DNA of 13,633 bases from Parcubacteria group bacterium Athens0714_26 (GCA_007376745.1 VMGU01000017.1:1-13633), one strand, 5' to 3'. Positions 6,945 through 13,633 are shown, counted from the stretch's first letter. Program-made: numbers and translations. The notes: generated from the sequence alone by a model not told the origin.

Positions 6945-8820
6945 TGAAAACGGCTTCTCTTGGTCCGCCATACCGCGAATATGACGCAAACGCCCCCAAT
7001 GCCACCCGTCCTGCCGGATAAAATCTTTCAAGCATTATTTCATAACTTTTCATGATATATTGACTGGCAAAATCTCCTGCTTTTTTAGAACCAACCGCAG
7101 GATGAACAAATAAACCATCACAATGTTCTTTTTTAAGCACGGATATTTGAACAAACTCATGCCCCATATGAATCACATTTCTTGTATGAAAACCAACAAC
7201 ATTAATCCAGTGTTTTTCTTCAAATAACTTTCGTGTTTGCAAAGGAGTCAACTCATATCTTTTTATTAAAGAATCCCGCCGCTTAATTAAATCAATTTTC
7301 CCTCCGATTAACACTGGTTTCATAGCCTTAATGTGACGTACACCCGGATGAGCGTTGTCTAACGTGCCATACACTTTTTTCATTACCATCTCTTTATCAA
7401 AAGTATATTTATCTTCCACGCGCATAACGGCAACTATATTATTTTTACTATCAATCAAAGCTATATCTTCGCCAATCTTAATTTTTTTAGCCTCATCACT
7501 ATCAACATCCAAAACAATTGGCAACGGCCACACAACGCCATTTGCCGCAAGACGCATATTTTTTAAAACACTTAAAAAATCACGCTGGATCATAAATCCC
7601 TCAAGAGGACCAAACACACCAAGAGCAATCTGCTCAACGTCCATATACTGCTCATCATTAATTTTAATTTTTTTAAGAGAATTTAAATATGTCTTACTTG
7701 GAATATCATTCAACACTCGATTAACCAATTTCCCTCCATGGGGTTCCACTAAAGAAGAGAAAACTAAAGGATCTAATAAATAATCGCGACTCTTCTTCTC
7801 GTTAATCGGCGAAATTACCATTTGAGAATGTTTTATTAAACTATTAAGAACATCTATGCATTCCATCGGGTACTTGCCGATTGCTGTTTCCGCCGCCAAA
7901 GTTAACCCAGCTGCCCCATCAACTATAGAATTTATAACATCATTTGCTTCGGCTCGCGTCGGTTTAGCGCTATTAACCATTGTTTCCAATAAATTAGTTG
8001 CGATAAAAACCTCTCGTTTATACTGTTTTGCTTTTTTTAATATAAATTTTTGCGCGAAAGGAATTTTTTCCAAAGAAATCTCCTTACTAAGATCTCCTCT
8101 GTCAATAAGTATAAAATCCGAAGCCTTAATTATTTCATCAAGATTATGCAAAGCATCCAGACACTCAACCTTTGAAATAATTTTCATTTTGTTTTTTGTC
8201 ACTTCGCGCACTTTTTTCACGTCCGCTGCGCTTCTAACAAAAGAAACCGCGATATGTTTAACTCCCGCCTTAAGACCCAAAGTAATTGCTTTGTAATCCT
8301 TGTCAGTCAAAACCGGAAGGTTAAATTTTTTAGAATTTAAGGAATCAACCACAGCCCCCTTATTACTGCCCAACAACCCTCCAACAACTACCCTGACAAC
8401 GATATAGCCCTTAGAGATTGTAGAAACTTCAACAACCTGAAGAACCACCGTATCAAAATCAACATAAATCAAATCTCCTTCGGTAAAATAACTAAGAGCA
8501 ATTTTAGGTTTTAGCGTAATTTCATTTTTATTCCCAACAATCTCATCTCCGCACAAACGAATTATTTGATTTTCTTCCAATTTTATTTTGCCATTCTCAA
8601 CAAAACCCATTCTAATCTGCGAGCCTTCGGTATCAACAATAAACGGCACACCAACCTCTTTCGCAAGCCCCATAAAATATTGAAATTCTTCCAAAGGAGA
8701 ATGCGACATATTAACGCGCACAAAATCAACTCCTTTTTCTTTAATGCGTTGAAGGTCTTGTTTTTGCTTCGTCGCCGGCCCCAATGTAACAATAATTTTT
8801 ATATCTTTTTTTAATTTCAT
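6925..8820 (-). CDS. Pyruvate kinase catalytic core fused to ATP sulfurylase (frameshifted before its C-terminus)
   Basis: A 631-residue fusion. Residues 1 to about 340 are a pyruvate kinase barrel with inserted B domain: TLGPA; RVNMSHS (35-41, with Arg35, Asn37, Ser39); DTEGSQIR (63-70); SKVE (Lys217, Glu219); RGDL (Asp243); PTRAEANDV; and ETAIGKYP (Thr312). The usual C-terminal pyruvate kinase domain is absent. From about 347 an ATP sulfurylase follows: VEPHGGKLVNR (358-368), GPLEGFM, GTLDNAHPG, the catalytic loop HTRNVIHMGH (545-554), HPAVG and GGPREAVFTA (618-627). The frame then leaves the family and stops; the remainder lies in the frame ending at 6591. An intact protein would have about 750 residues. 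Its ATG overlaps the TGA of the upstream glycosyltransferase (ATGA). ATP sulfurylase makes APS and PPi from sulfate and ATP, while pyruvate kinase makes ATP from PEP and ADP. Confidence 0.9.
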   Translation of the reverse strand: MKLKKDIKIIVTLGPATKQKQDLQRIKEKGVDFVRVNMSHSPLEEFQYFMGLAKEVGVPFIVDTEGSQIRMGFVENGKIKLEENQIIRLCGDEIVGNKNEITLKPKIALSYFTEGDLIYVDFDTVVLQVVEVSTISKGYIVVRVVVGGLLGSNKGAVVDSLNSKKFNLPVLTDKDYKAITLGLKAGVKHIAVSFVRSAADVKKVREVTKNKMKIISKVECLDALHNLDEIIKASDFILIDRGDLSKEISLEKIPFAQKFILKKAKQYKREVFIATNLLETMVNSAKPTRAEANDVINSIVDGAAGLTLAAETAIGKYPMECIDVLNSLIKHSQMVISPINEKKSRDYLLDPLVFSSLVEPHGGKLVNRVLNDIPSKTYLNSLKKIKINDEQYMDVEQIALGVFGPLEGFMIQRDFLSVLKNMRLAANGVVWPLPIVLDVDSDEAKKIKIGEDIALIDSKNNIVAVMRVEDKYTFDKEMVMKKVYGTLDNAHPGVRHIKAMKPVLIGGKIDLIKRRDSLIKRYELTPLQTRKLFEEKHWINVVGFHTRNVIHMGHEFVQISVLKKEHCDGLFVHPAVGSKKAGDFASQYIMKSYEIMLERFYPAGRVALGAFASYSRYGGPREAVFTAKFWV

Positions 8821-10199
8821 AATTTAGTCAACTTATTATTTAAAAATTTTCCGATTTCGTTAGCAACCGCTTCCCCTGCAATTTTATCCAGCCCCAAAGG
8901 CCTGACAAAATCTTTTATAAAACGCTGGCGATTTTCTTTATAAATATCTTTTCCATTAAGAATATCCAGAAAAACCGAAGGAAATTCATCAACATTTTTA
9001 ATCAAATAAAGTATATTCCTATCCAATAATTGCCTAAAATGCAAAGTATCGGAATGCGACTTCTGATATTCCGGCACAATTAAAGCCACACAAGGCTTTC
9101 CCGCGATCATTGCGTCAATTGATCCGCTGGTATTTACCCCTATAATGACAGTCGAATTATACAAAGTATCATAAAATAATTGCAAGGATGAATCCTCATC
9201 CGGCAAAGCCCCCTCTTTAGGCAAAACAATCACTTTTTTTAAATCCATATCCTTGTAATGTTTGAAATTTCCCGGATGAGGACGAAAAATAATCTGTGCG
9301 TTTTTTAAACGCTCATCACTTGATTTATCAAGCGCTTCGCGAAGAGATTTAACCAACCACGTTTCATTCCAAACTATATTCCTGGAAGAACCCAAATAAG
9401 TAATAATTGGCGCTGAAGAATTAAGATTGTAACGACTGCAAAACTCAACCCTGGAAATAGAAGGCTTTAAATCCGAAAACCAGCCATCAAAAACCGGCGC
9501 GCCAACAATTCTAATATTTTCTTTAGGAATACCGTGATATTTTATGGCTTCCTGAAATTGATATTTATTCCAAACAAAAAATAAATCAGGAATCACATGT
9601 ATTAAACCTCTAACTGTTAGATTATCCCAAGAAAGAACTTGCAAAGCAGTGGAAATTTTTAATTTTGAAGCGGCTTTTAAATATTCCAAATCCACAGATG
9701 AACCGCGCATATCCACAGGTGAAGAAATCACTAAATCGGGACTGCGTTTTAAAATATCAAAAACCGCAGATTTATCTGGCGGAAAAACTCTCTCCATTAA
9801 AGAGAGAAAAAAAACAACCGGAGCACTACAAACTAAAAACTTCGCAAGAGGTAATTTTAAAAATAGCCGAACAAAAATCGGCAAATGAATTCTCCAATCT
9901 TCCTTAAAAACTTCAAGCTTCGCCAAATCCTTATCTTTAAGATAGCGCGTATAGCTTAATAAATCCCGCGAATACGTCAAAATGCGTTTCCTCAAACTAT
10001 CAGTGGAAATCGCCCAACCATAAGCAAAATCAGAAGCTATTTCTTTTTTATATGCCTCTACTCTGTTAAGTGACGCCTCTTTTGAAAATCTCTTATCAAA
10101 AAGAACGCAAACCTTATAACCGCGCGAACAAAGCGCGCGAACAATGCTTTTATGATAATGAAAATGTTTAGTTGACCTGATAACAAAAAGAATTTTCAT
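8817..10199 (-). CDS. GT-B fold glycosyltransferase-like protein
   Basis: A 460-residue protein with a two-domain GT-B look. The N-terminus MKILFVIRSTKHFHYHKSIVRAL is a Rossmann strand followed by a histidine-rich loop. The C-terminal domain holds PIITYLGSSRN (264-274), IIFRPHPGNF (303-312) and the donor-site pattern GVNTSGSIDAMIAGKPCVAL (354-373), which resembles CDP-glycerol glycerophosphotransferase-like and UDP-GlcNAc epimerase-like GT-B proteins. A hydrophobic stretch at about 120-138 may anchor it to the membrane inner face. There is no signal peptide. It starts 5 nt after the ABC transporter stop, and its TGA overlaps the fusion gene's ATG by 4 nt. It probably transfers a sugar or polyol phosphate during glycan assembly. 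Donor and acceptor are unknown, and a nucleotide-sugar epimerase-like role cannot be excluded. Confidence 0.65.
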   Translation of the reverse strand: MKILFVIRSTKHFHYHKSIVRALCSRGYKVCVLFDKRFSKEASLNRVEAYKKEIASDFAYGWAISTDSLRKRILTYSRDLLSYTRYLKDKDLAKLEVFKEDWRIHLPIFVRLFLKLPLAKFLVCSAPVVFFLSLMERVFPPDKSAVFDILKRSPDLVISSPVDMRGSSVDLEYLKAASKLKISTALQVLSWDNLTVRGLIHVIPDLFFVWNKYQFQEAIKYHGIPKENIRIVGAPVFDGWFSDLKPSISRVEFCSRYNLNSSAPIITYLGSSRNIVWNETWLVKSLREALDKSSDERLKNAQIIFRPHPGNFKHYKDMDLKKVIVLPKEGALPDEDSSLQLFYDTLYNSTVIIGVNTSGSIDAMIAGKPCVALIVPEYQKSHSDTLHFRQLLDRNILYLIKNVDEFPSVFLDILNGKDIYKENRQRFIKDFVRPLGLDKIAGEAVANEIGKFLNNKLTKL

Positions 10200-10204
10200 T
10201 TATT

Positions 10205-11995
10205 TTAAATATTATCATTTATTATATTATATGCCTTATAAAAATAAGAATTTGTTTTATTCAATAAATCCTTAGGACTTCCTTCCTCAATAATCCGCCC
10301 GTCGTCAATGGCAATAATACGATCAACGTCCAAAACCGTTGAAAGTCTGTGAGCAATAATAATAATGGTCAATCCACCCCGTAGTTTTTCAAGCGAAGTT
10401 TTAATAAAAGCTTCAGACTCGTTATCCAAAGTGCTTGTGGCTTCGTCTAAAACCAAAATCTTTGGCCTCCTGGCCAAAACTCTGGCCAAAGCAACTCTCT
10501 GTCTTTCACCTCCGGAAAATAAATTACCCCTTTCTCCTGCCATCGTATCAAATCCAGTGTGTAATTTTTGAATAAAATTATATATATTAGAAATTTTAGT
10601 CGCCTCTTCCATATCCAAATCACCAACTCTTTCATCAAAAAATTTAATATTATTAGCAATAGTGTCATTTCTAAAAAACACATCCTGCGACACATAGCCG
10701 ATATTTTTTCGCCACTGTTCAAGACTTATATCGCTTATATTCTTATTATCAATCAAAATCTCTCCTGTTCGCGGCTCAAAAAGACGCAATAATAAATCAA
10801 CAATTGTCGTTTTACCGGCTCCGGACGGACCAATAATGCCGATCATTTCTCCTTTTTTTATTTTAAAACTTATATTTTTAATTGTATGCTTATCGGAATT
10901 ATATGAAAAATTCACTTTTTTAAATTCCAAGTTATCATTAAATTCAAACTTATTCTGGCCCGTTCCAATTTCTTGATTTTTATTTAATTCATCTTGAAAA
11001 TTAACTATGTTTCTCAAAAAAGGAACTGCTTCACTAATGGCATGAAGTGACGTCTGCGCCCTATCTATATAGATAAAAATCTTTTGAATAAGATAAATAA
11101 TAGCTATAAAAACGGCAAAATTAAACGGGGGGCGTAAGTAAGAAATAATAAAAACAGTAACTATAAAAAAAATGCTTATTGGTTGAGTAACCACGGAAGT
11201 AAAATATTTTATCATTGATCTTTGTATTCTTAAAAATCTCATTCTTTCAAAAAAACCCGAAGCAACTCCTATCACCTCTTTTTCGGCCCCCATAACTTTT
11301 ACCGTTTTAAGACCGGCGACGTTTTCGTTTATATAATGGGTTACCATCTTATTTAACGAGAGTTGCTTATGGGCGTACGCCTTTGTTCGCGATATCAAGG
11401 GCTTAAATATTAACAAAGTAATCGCGCCCAGCGCTAAAGCGATAACTGTAATAAAAGCGGAAATGCTAAAAGCCACAAATACATACATTAAAAGATTGGT
11501 GCTATCAAGGATAATCGTGGCTACGCTTTCAAACATTTTCACGTTTGCGCCTACGTCCGTCATCAAAACATTTTCCAAATAACCAATTTTATGCTTTAAC
11601 AAATATGACCAATTGGCCCGAAGTGTTTTACTGTACAAATCGCTTCTAAGATTGTTTTCATAATCCGCCACTATCTTTGTTCGGATTTTCAAAAAATAAT
11701 AAAGAGCAAATGCCTTAAAAATAAACAGAGCTGTGACCAATCCAATTAAATTCCAGATATTTAAATCCAAATTAATAACTAAAAAAGTTTTATTGATAAT
11801 CTTAGAAATAATATCCTGTCCTATGCCGTCTCCTCCGGAAATGAAAGAAAATAAGGGTATTAAAGCGCCGATTCCTATGCCCTCCAATAACCCGCCCAAA
11901 AAGCCAAGTGCGGACAAAATAATAATTTGTTTTTTATACTTGCCGTATACCCTGACAAAAAAAGATATAAGCGTTTTAATGCGCTCTAAATTCAT
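10205..11995 (-). CDS. ABC transporter, fused permease and ATPase (MsbA/PglK-type flippase)
   Basis: A 596-residue half-transporter. About six membrane segments occupy residues 20-335, including IIILSALGFLGGLLEGIGIGALIPL in the first, with YINENVAGLKTVK (221-233) in the intracellular coupling region. The ATPase domain shows Walker A GPSGAGKT (389-396), the Q-loop glutamine 437, signature FSGGERQR (493-500, with Glu in place of the usual Gln), Walker B ILVLDEAT and the switch histidine in IIAHRLST (about 549). Homodimers of this type export or flip lipid-linked glycans. As the first gene of an 11-member glycan operon it is the likely translocator for the product. It starts from an ATG close to the divergent promoter region and its stop is 5 nt before the glycosyltransferase gene. 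Lipid or peptide export is possible, but the context argues for a glycan. Confidence 0.85.
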   Translation of the reverse strand: MNLERIKTLISFFVRVYGKYKKQIIILSALGFLGGLLEGIGIGALIPLFSFISGGDGIGQDIISKIINKTFLVINLDLNIWNLIGLVTALFIFKAFALYYFLKIRTKIVADYENNLRSDLYSKTLRANWSYLLKHKIGYLENVLMTDVGANVKMFESVATIILDSTNLLMYVFVAFSISAFITVIALALGAITLLIFKPLISRTKAYAHKQLSLNKMVTHYINENVAGLKTVKVMGAEKEVIGVASGFFERMRFLRIQRSMIKYFTSVVTQPISIFFIVTVFIISYLRPPFNFAVFIAIIYLIQKIFIYIDRAQTSLHAISEAVPFLRNIVNFQDELNKNQEIGTGQNKFEFNDNLEFKKVNFSYNSDKHTIKNISFKIKKGEMIGIIGPSGAGKTTIVDLLLRLFEPRTGEILIDNKNISDISLEQWRKNIGYVSQDVFFRNDTIANNIKFFDERVGDLDMEEATKISNIYNFIQKLHTGFDTMAGERGNLFSGGERQRVALARVLARRPKILVLDEATSTLDNESEAFIKTSLEKLRGGLTIIIIAHRLSTVLDVDRIIAIDDGRIIEEGSPKDLLNKTNSYFYKAYNIINDNI

Positions 11996-12078
11996 ATTAA
12001 ATATAACTTTTAGTGACTTAATTTAGTTTTATACAAAACGCGCGAACTAATATATAATTATAAATAATCACTGACTAT
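11996..12078. promoter_or_regulatory. Divergent promoter region between the two operons
   Basis: This 83-bp AT-rich gap separates the leftward ABC-transporter operon from the rightward cytidylyltransferase gene and is the only divergent junction in the window. For the plus strand, TATAAT at 12053-12058 lies 17 bp after TATACA (12030-12035, 4 of 6 matches to TTGACA), giving a leader of only about 14 nt. For the minus strand, a second perfect TATAAT lies at 12062-12057, overlapping the first by two bases, and a weaker TATAAA at 12033-12028. Minus-strand -35 matches are poor. I saw no clear operator. Confidence 0.45.
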
Positions 12079-12810
12079 ATGAATAATAAACTAAAAGTGC
12101 TCGCCATAGTAGGAGCGCGCGCCGGCAGCAAAGGCATACCAAACAAAAATATAAAACCATTGCTGGGCAAACCACTGATGGCATGGATTATAGAAGCCGC
12201 TAAAGCCTCAAAATACGTAAATCGCGTTATTGTTTCAACTGATTCGCCTGAATACGCAAAAATCGCCAAAAAATACGGCGCCGAAGTCCCATTTTTAAGA
12301 CCTACCGAAATTTCCTCGGATTCAACGCCAGATTTTAATTATTTGTATCACGCGACGGCATGGCTTAAAAAAAACGAAAACTGGCAAGCCGATATTATTC
12401 TGCGCCTTCCTCCGACAACACCTCTTTGCACCACAGAACACATTGACGCCTGTATCAAACTTCTTTTAAATGATTCCTCGGCCGACTCCTCAAGAACCAT
12501 CACGCCCGCGTCAAAACACCCTTATAAACTTTGGCGGACAAACGGCGAATATCTGGAACCGTTTTTATCGGAAAAATTTACCGGTTTAAAAGACGCGCAT
12601 AATATGCCCAGACAATCATTTCCTCCCGCCTATTCCCACATTGACGTCATCGCCTTACGCTGGAAAACACTTATGGAAAATAAATTAATGGCCGGCAAAA
12701 AAATCCGATACTACCTCATACCCAAAAATGAAGCAGTGGACATAGACACTGAAATTGATTTTATTGTCGCCGAAGAACTTCTTAAAAAAAGATTGTCCGT
12801 TAAAAAATAA
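12079..12810 (+). CDS. Acylneuraminate cytidylyltransferase-family CMP-sugar synthetase
   Basis: A 243-residue nucleotidyltransferase. The nucleotide-binding signature VGARAGSKGIPNKNIKPL is at residues 11-28, followed by GKPLMAWII, VIVSTDSPEYA (50-60), GAEVPFLRP and LPPTTPLCT (110-118, the LQPTSPLR position of NeuA), and it ends with AVDIDTEIDF (219-228), which carries metal-binding aspartates. Such enzymes join CTP with an acidic sugar (neuraminic, legionaminic, pseudaminic acid or Kdo-like) to give a CMP-sugar and PPi. The QPTS to PPTT change and the SHIDV segment in place of the usual NGAIY motif make the substrate uncertain. No acid-sugar synthase is visible in the window. The gene starts without a recognisable Shine-Dalgarno, and its TAA overlaps the next ATG by one base (TAATG), so the pair is probably coupled. 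Confidence 0.85.
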   Translation: MNNKLKVLAIVGARAGSKGIPNKNIKPLLGKPLMAWIIEAAKASKYVNRVIVSTDSPEYAKIAKKYGAEVPFLRPTEISSDSTPDFNYLYHATAWLKKNENWQADIILRLPPTTPLCTTEHIDACIKLLLNDSSADSSRTITPASKHPYKLWRTNGEYLEPFLSEKFTGLKDAHNMPRQSFPPAYSHIDVIALRWKTLMENKLMAGKKIRYYLIPKNEAVDIDTEIDFIVAEELLKKRLSVKK

Positions 12811-13633
12811 TGAAACAATTTATTAAAAAATTAATTCCCCCGTATTGGTGGCAAAGTTTACGCTATATAAATAAATGGAAAAGATATGACCTAAAAAGAA
12901 AAGGGTGGTGGCGAATTAATTGGCCGAAAACCGCTTTTATTTTTTTAAAAATCGTGGTTAAAGAAAAATCCAAAATTATTGAAAAACTGGATTATCCAAA
13001 AAATAATATTCTGATGGATATCAATTCTTTTAATCAACTACCCCGCTTAAACGCCTGCCGCAAAGAACCTGAAACTGTTAGCTGGATTGAAAAAAATATG
13101 AAAGAAAGTAGTGTCTTTTACGATATCGGCGCCAATGTCGGCGCTTATTCTTTTGTCGCGAAGTCAGTCGCGAACAATAATTGTAAAATATACGCTTTTG
13201 AACCGGGTAATTGTCAAGAAAAAATCATTCCTTTTAATATCGCTTTAACCGACCAGACAAATCTTTTTTCTTTCAATTATTCCGATATTAATCCCGGCGC
13301 CGCCGGCCACACCCTAAAAGAATCCTTAACCGAAAACGGAGAAAAATTTAAACCATTTTTTATTCAGCCTATTTTAAGCTATCGCCTTGATGATTTAATA
13401 AAACAATTTTCCTTGGATTTGCCGAATCTGATTAAAATAGATGTTGATGGAGCCGAATTAAATATAATAAAAGGCGCTGAAAATACTTTATCTAATCCGT
13501 CTTTACGTTCAGTTTTAATTGAAATAAACGAAAAAATTTATCCGCCGGGAGATATAATCAATTGCATGAAAAAATTCGGCCTTGAATTCGCCTCAAAACA
13601 TTCCAGAATGAAAAGTAAAATTTTATTCAATTA
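12810..13633 (+). CDS. FkbM-family SAM methyltransferase, 3' end beyond window, with an internal gap
   Basis: From the ATG at 12810 the frame stays open to the window end (274 codons), so the stop is not seen. Residues 101-117 carry the FkbM SAM motif (FYDIGANVGAYSF), IYAFEPG (127-133) is the second strand, FNIALTD (142-148) the next, and IKIDVDGAELNIIKGAENTL (208-227) plus LRSVLIEINEK (232-242) the late FkbM signature. This family methylates hydroxyls of sugars or other small molecules. In relatives I know, about 13-20 residues with a helix separate FEP from the segment corresponding to NCQEKIIPFN. Here only Gly133 lies between them, so a short in-frame loss is likely next to the SAM site. 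The N-terminal 70 residues are basic and aromatic. The acceptor is unknown. Confidence 0.85.
   Translation, partial: MKQFIKKLIPPYWWQSLRYINKWKRYDLKRKGWWRINWPKTAFIFLKIVVKEKSKIIEKLDYPKNNILMDINSFNQLPRLNACRKEPETVSWIEKNMKESSVFYDIGANVGAYSFVAKSVANNNCKIYAFEPGNCQEKIIPFNIALTDQTNLFSFNYSDINPGAAGHTLKESLTENGEKFKPFFIQPILSYRLDDLIKQFSLDLPNLIKIDVDGAELNIIKGAENTLSNPSLRSVLIEINEKIYPPGDIINCMKKFGLEFASKHSRMKSKILFN

Noticed and set aside
6925..6950. Programmed ribosomal frameshifting at AAAATTTTGGG in the fusion gene.
   Set aside because: The needed change is +1, the run does not form a canonical slippery heptamer, and shifting there would still omit about four conserved residues. A small deletion explains both the frame change and the lost residues better.
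6945..7031. An independent gene starting at the ATG at 7031.
   Set aside because: The codons between 7031 and about 6945 encode a sequence unlike ATP sulfurylase, while the overlapping frame there encodes the conserved YGGPREA region. The ATG is a chance codon upstream of the shifted 3' part.
7355..8296. Long plus-strand open frames opposite the pyruvate kinase/ATP sulfurylase fusion.
   Set aside because: They have no recognisable motifs and lie entirely antisense to a well-supported conserved gene.
9788..9806. Terminator-like hairpin (CTCTCT, 7-nt loop, AGAGAG) followed by five T on the minus strand.
   Set aside because: It lies inside the glycosyltransferase coding region, has a stem of only six pairs with three G-C pairs, and encodes ordinary residues (SLMERVF). 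A functional terminator there would cut the operon.
10122..10145. Short repeat of GCGCGAACAA, echoed by CGCGCGAAC at about 12039-12047.
   Set aside because: Two close copies lie within codons at the glycosyltransferase start and one in the divergent gap. They are too short and too few to support an operator or repeat family.

Overview
The window is a fragment of a bacterial surface-polysaccharide locus from an AT-rich, probably uncultured organism. The genetic code is standard: TAA and TGA act as stops and TGG is Trp. Most starts lack a clear Shine-Dalgarno sequence. No rRNA, tRNA, mobile element or CRISPR is visible, so the phylum cannot be fixed from sequence alone. SD-poor starts and dense overlapping glycan genes fit several candidate phyla (for example Omnitrophota or Patescibacteria), but this is only a guess.

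Layout. One long co-directional minus-strand operon runs from 11995 to beyond base 1. In transcription order it encodes: an ABC flippase-type exporter; a GT-B glycosyltransferase-like protein; a pyruvate kinase/ATP-sulfurylase fusion (frameshifted); APS kinase (cysC); a sulfotransferase; a NanM-type sugar O-methyltransferase; a sugar C-methyltransferase; an RmlC-like cupin; a second SAM methyltransferase; a broken heptose-7-phosphate kinase (hddA-like); and the start of sedoheptulose-7-phosphate isomerase (gmhA-like, cut by the window edge). Gaps are 5-29 nt, and there are 4-nt and 8-nt overlaps at the fusion gene's borders. A divergent 83-bp region (11996-12078) carries promoter-like elements. 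It leads rightwards to a CMP-sugar synthetase-like gene and an FkbM methyltransferase that runs off the right edge.

How the genes fit together. GmhA and HddA belong to NDP-heptose synthesis. The RmlC-like and C-methyltransferase proteins suggest a modified deoxysugar. The CMP-sugar synthetase suggests an acidic sugar. The methyltransferases and sulfotransferase would decorate the glycan, and the ABC protein would flip or export it. The fusion plus CysC and the sulfotransferase form a sulfate activation and transfer block.

Main point of interest. A nearly complete pyruvate kinase catalytic core, without its usual C-terminal domain, is fused in frame to ATP sulfurylase, and APS kinase follows directly. 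This could be a self-fuelling PAPS synthesis module in which PEP regenerates ATP from the ADP released by APS kinase. Three genes in the window (the fusion, hddA, fkbM) each lack a short conserved stretch, two of them with a frameshift. This is either real decay or variation, or an assembly fault, and should be resolved before conclusions are drawn.
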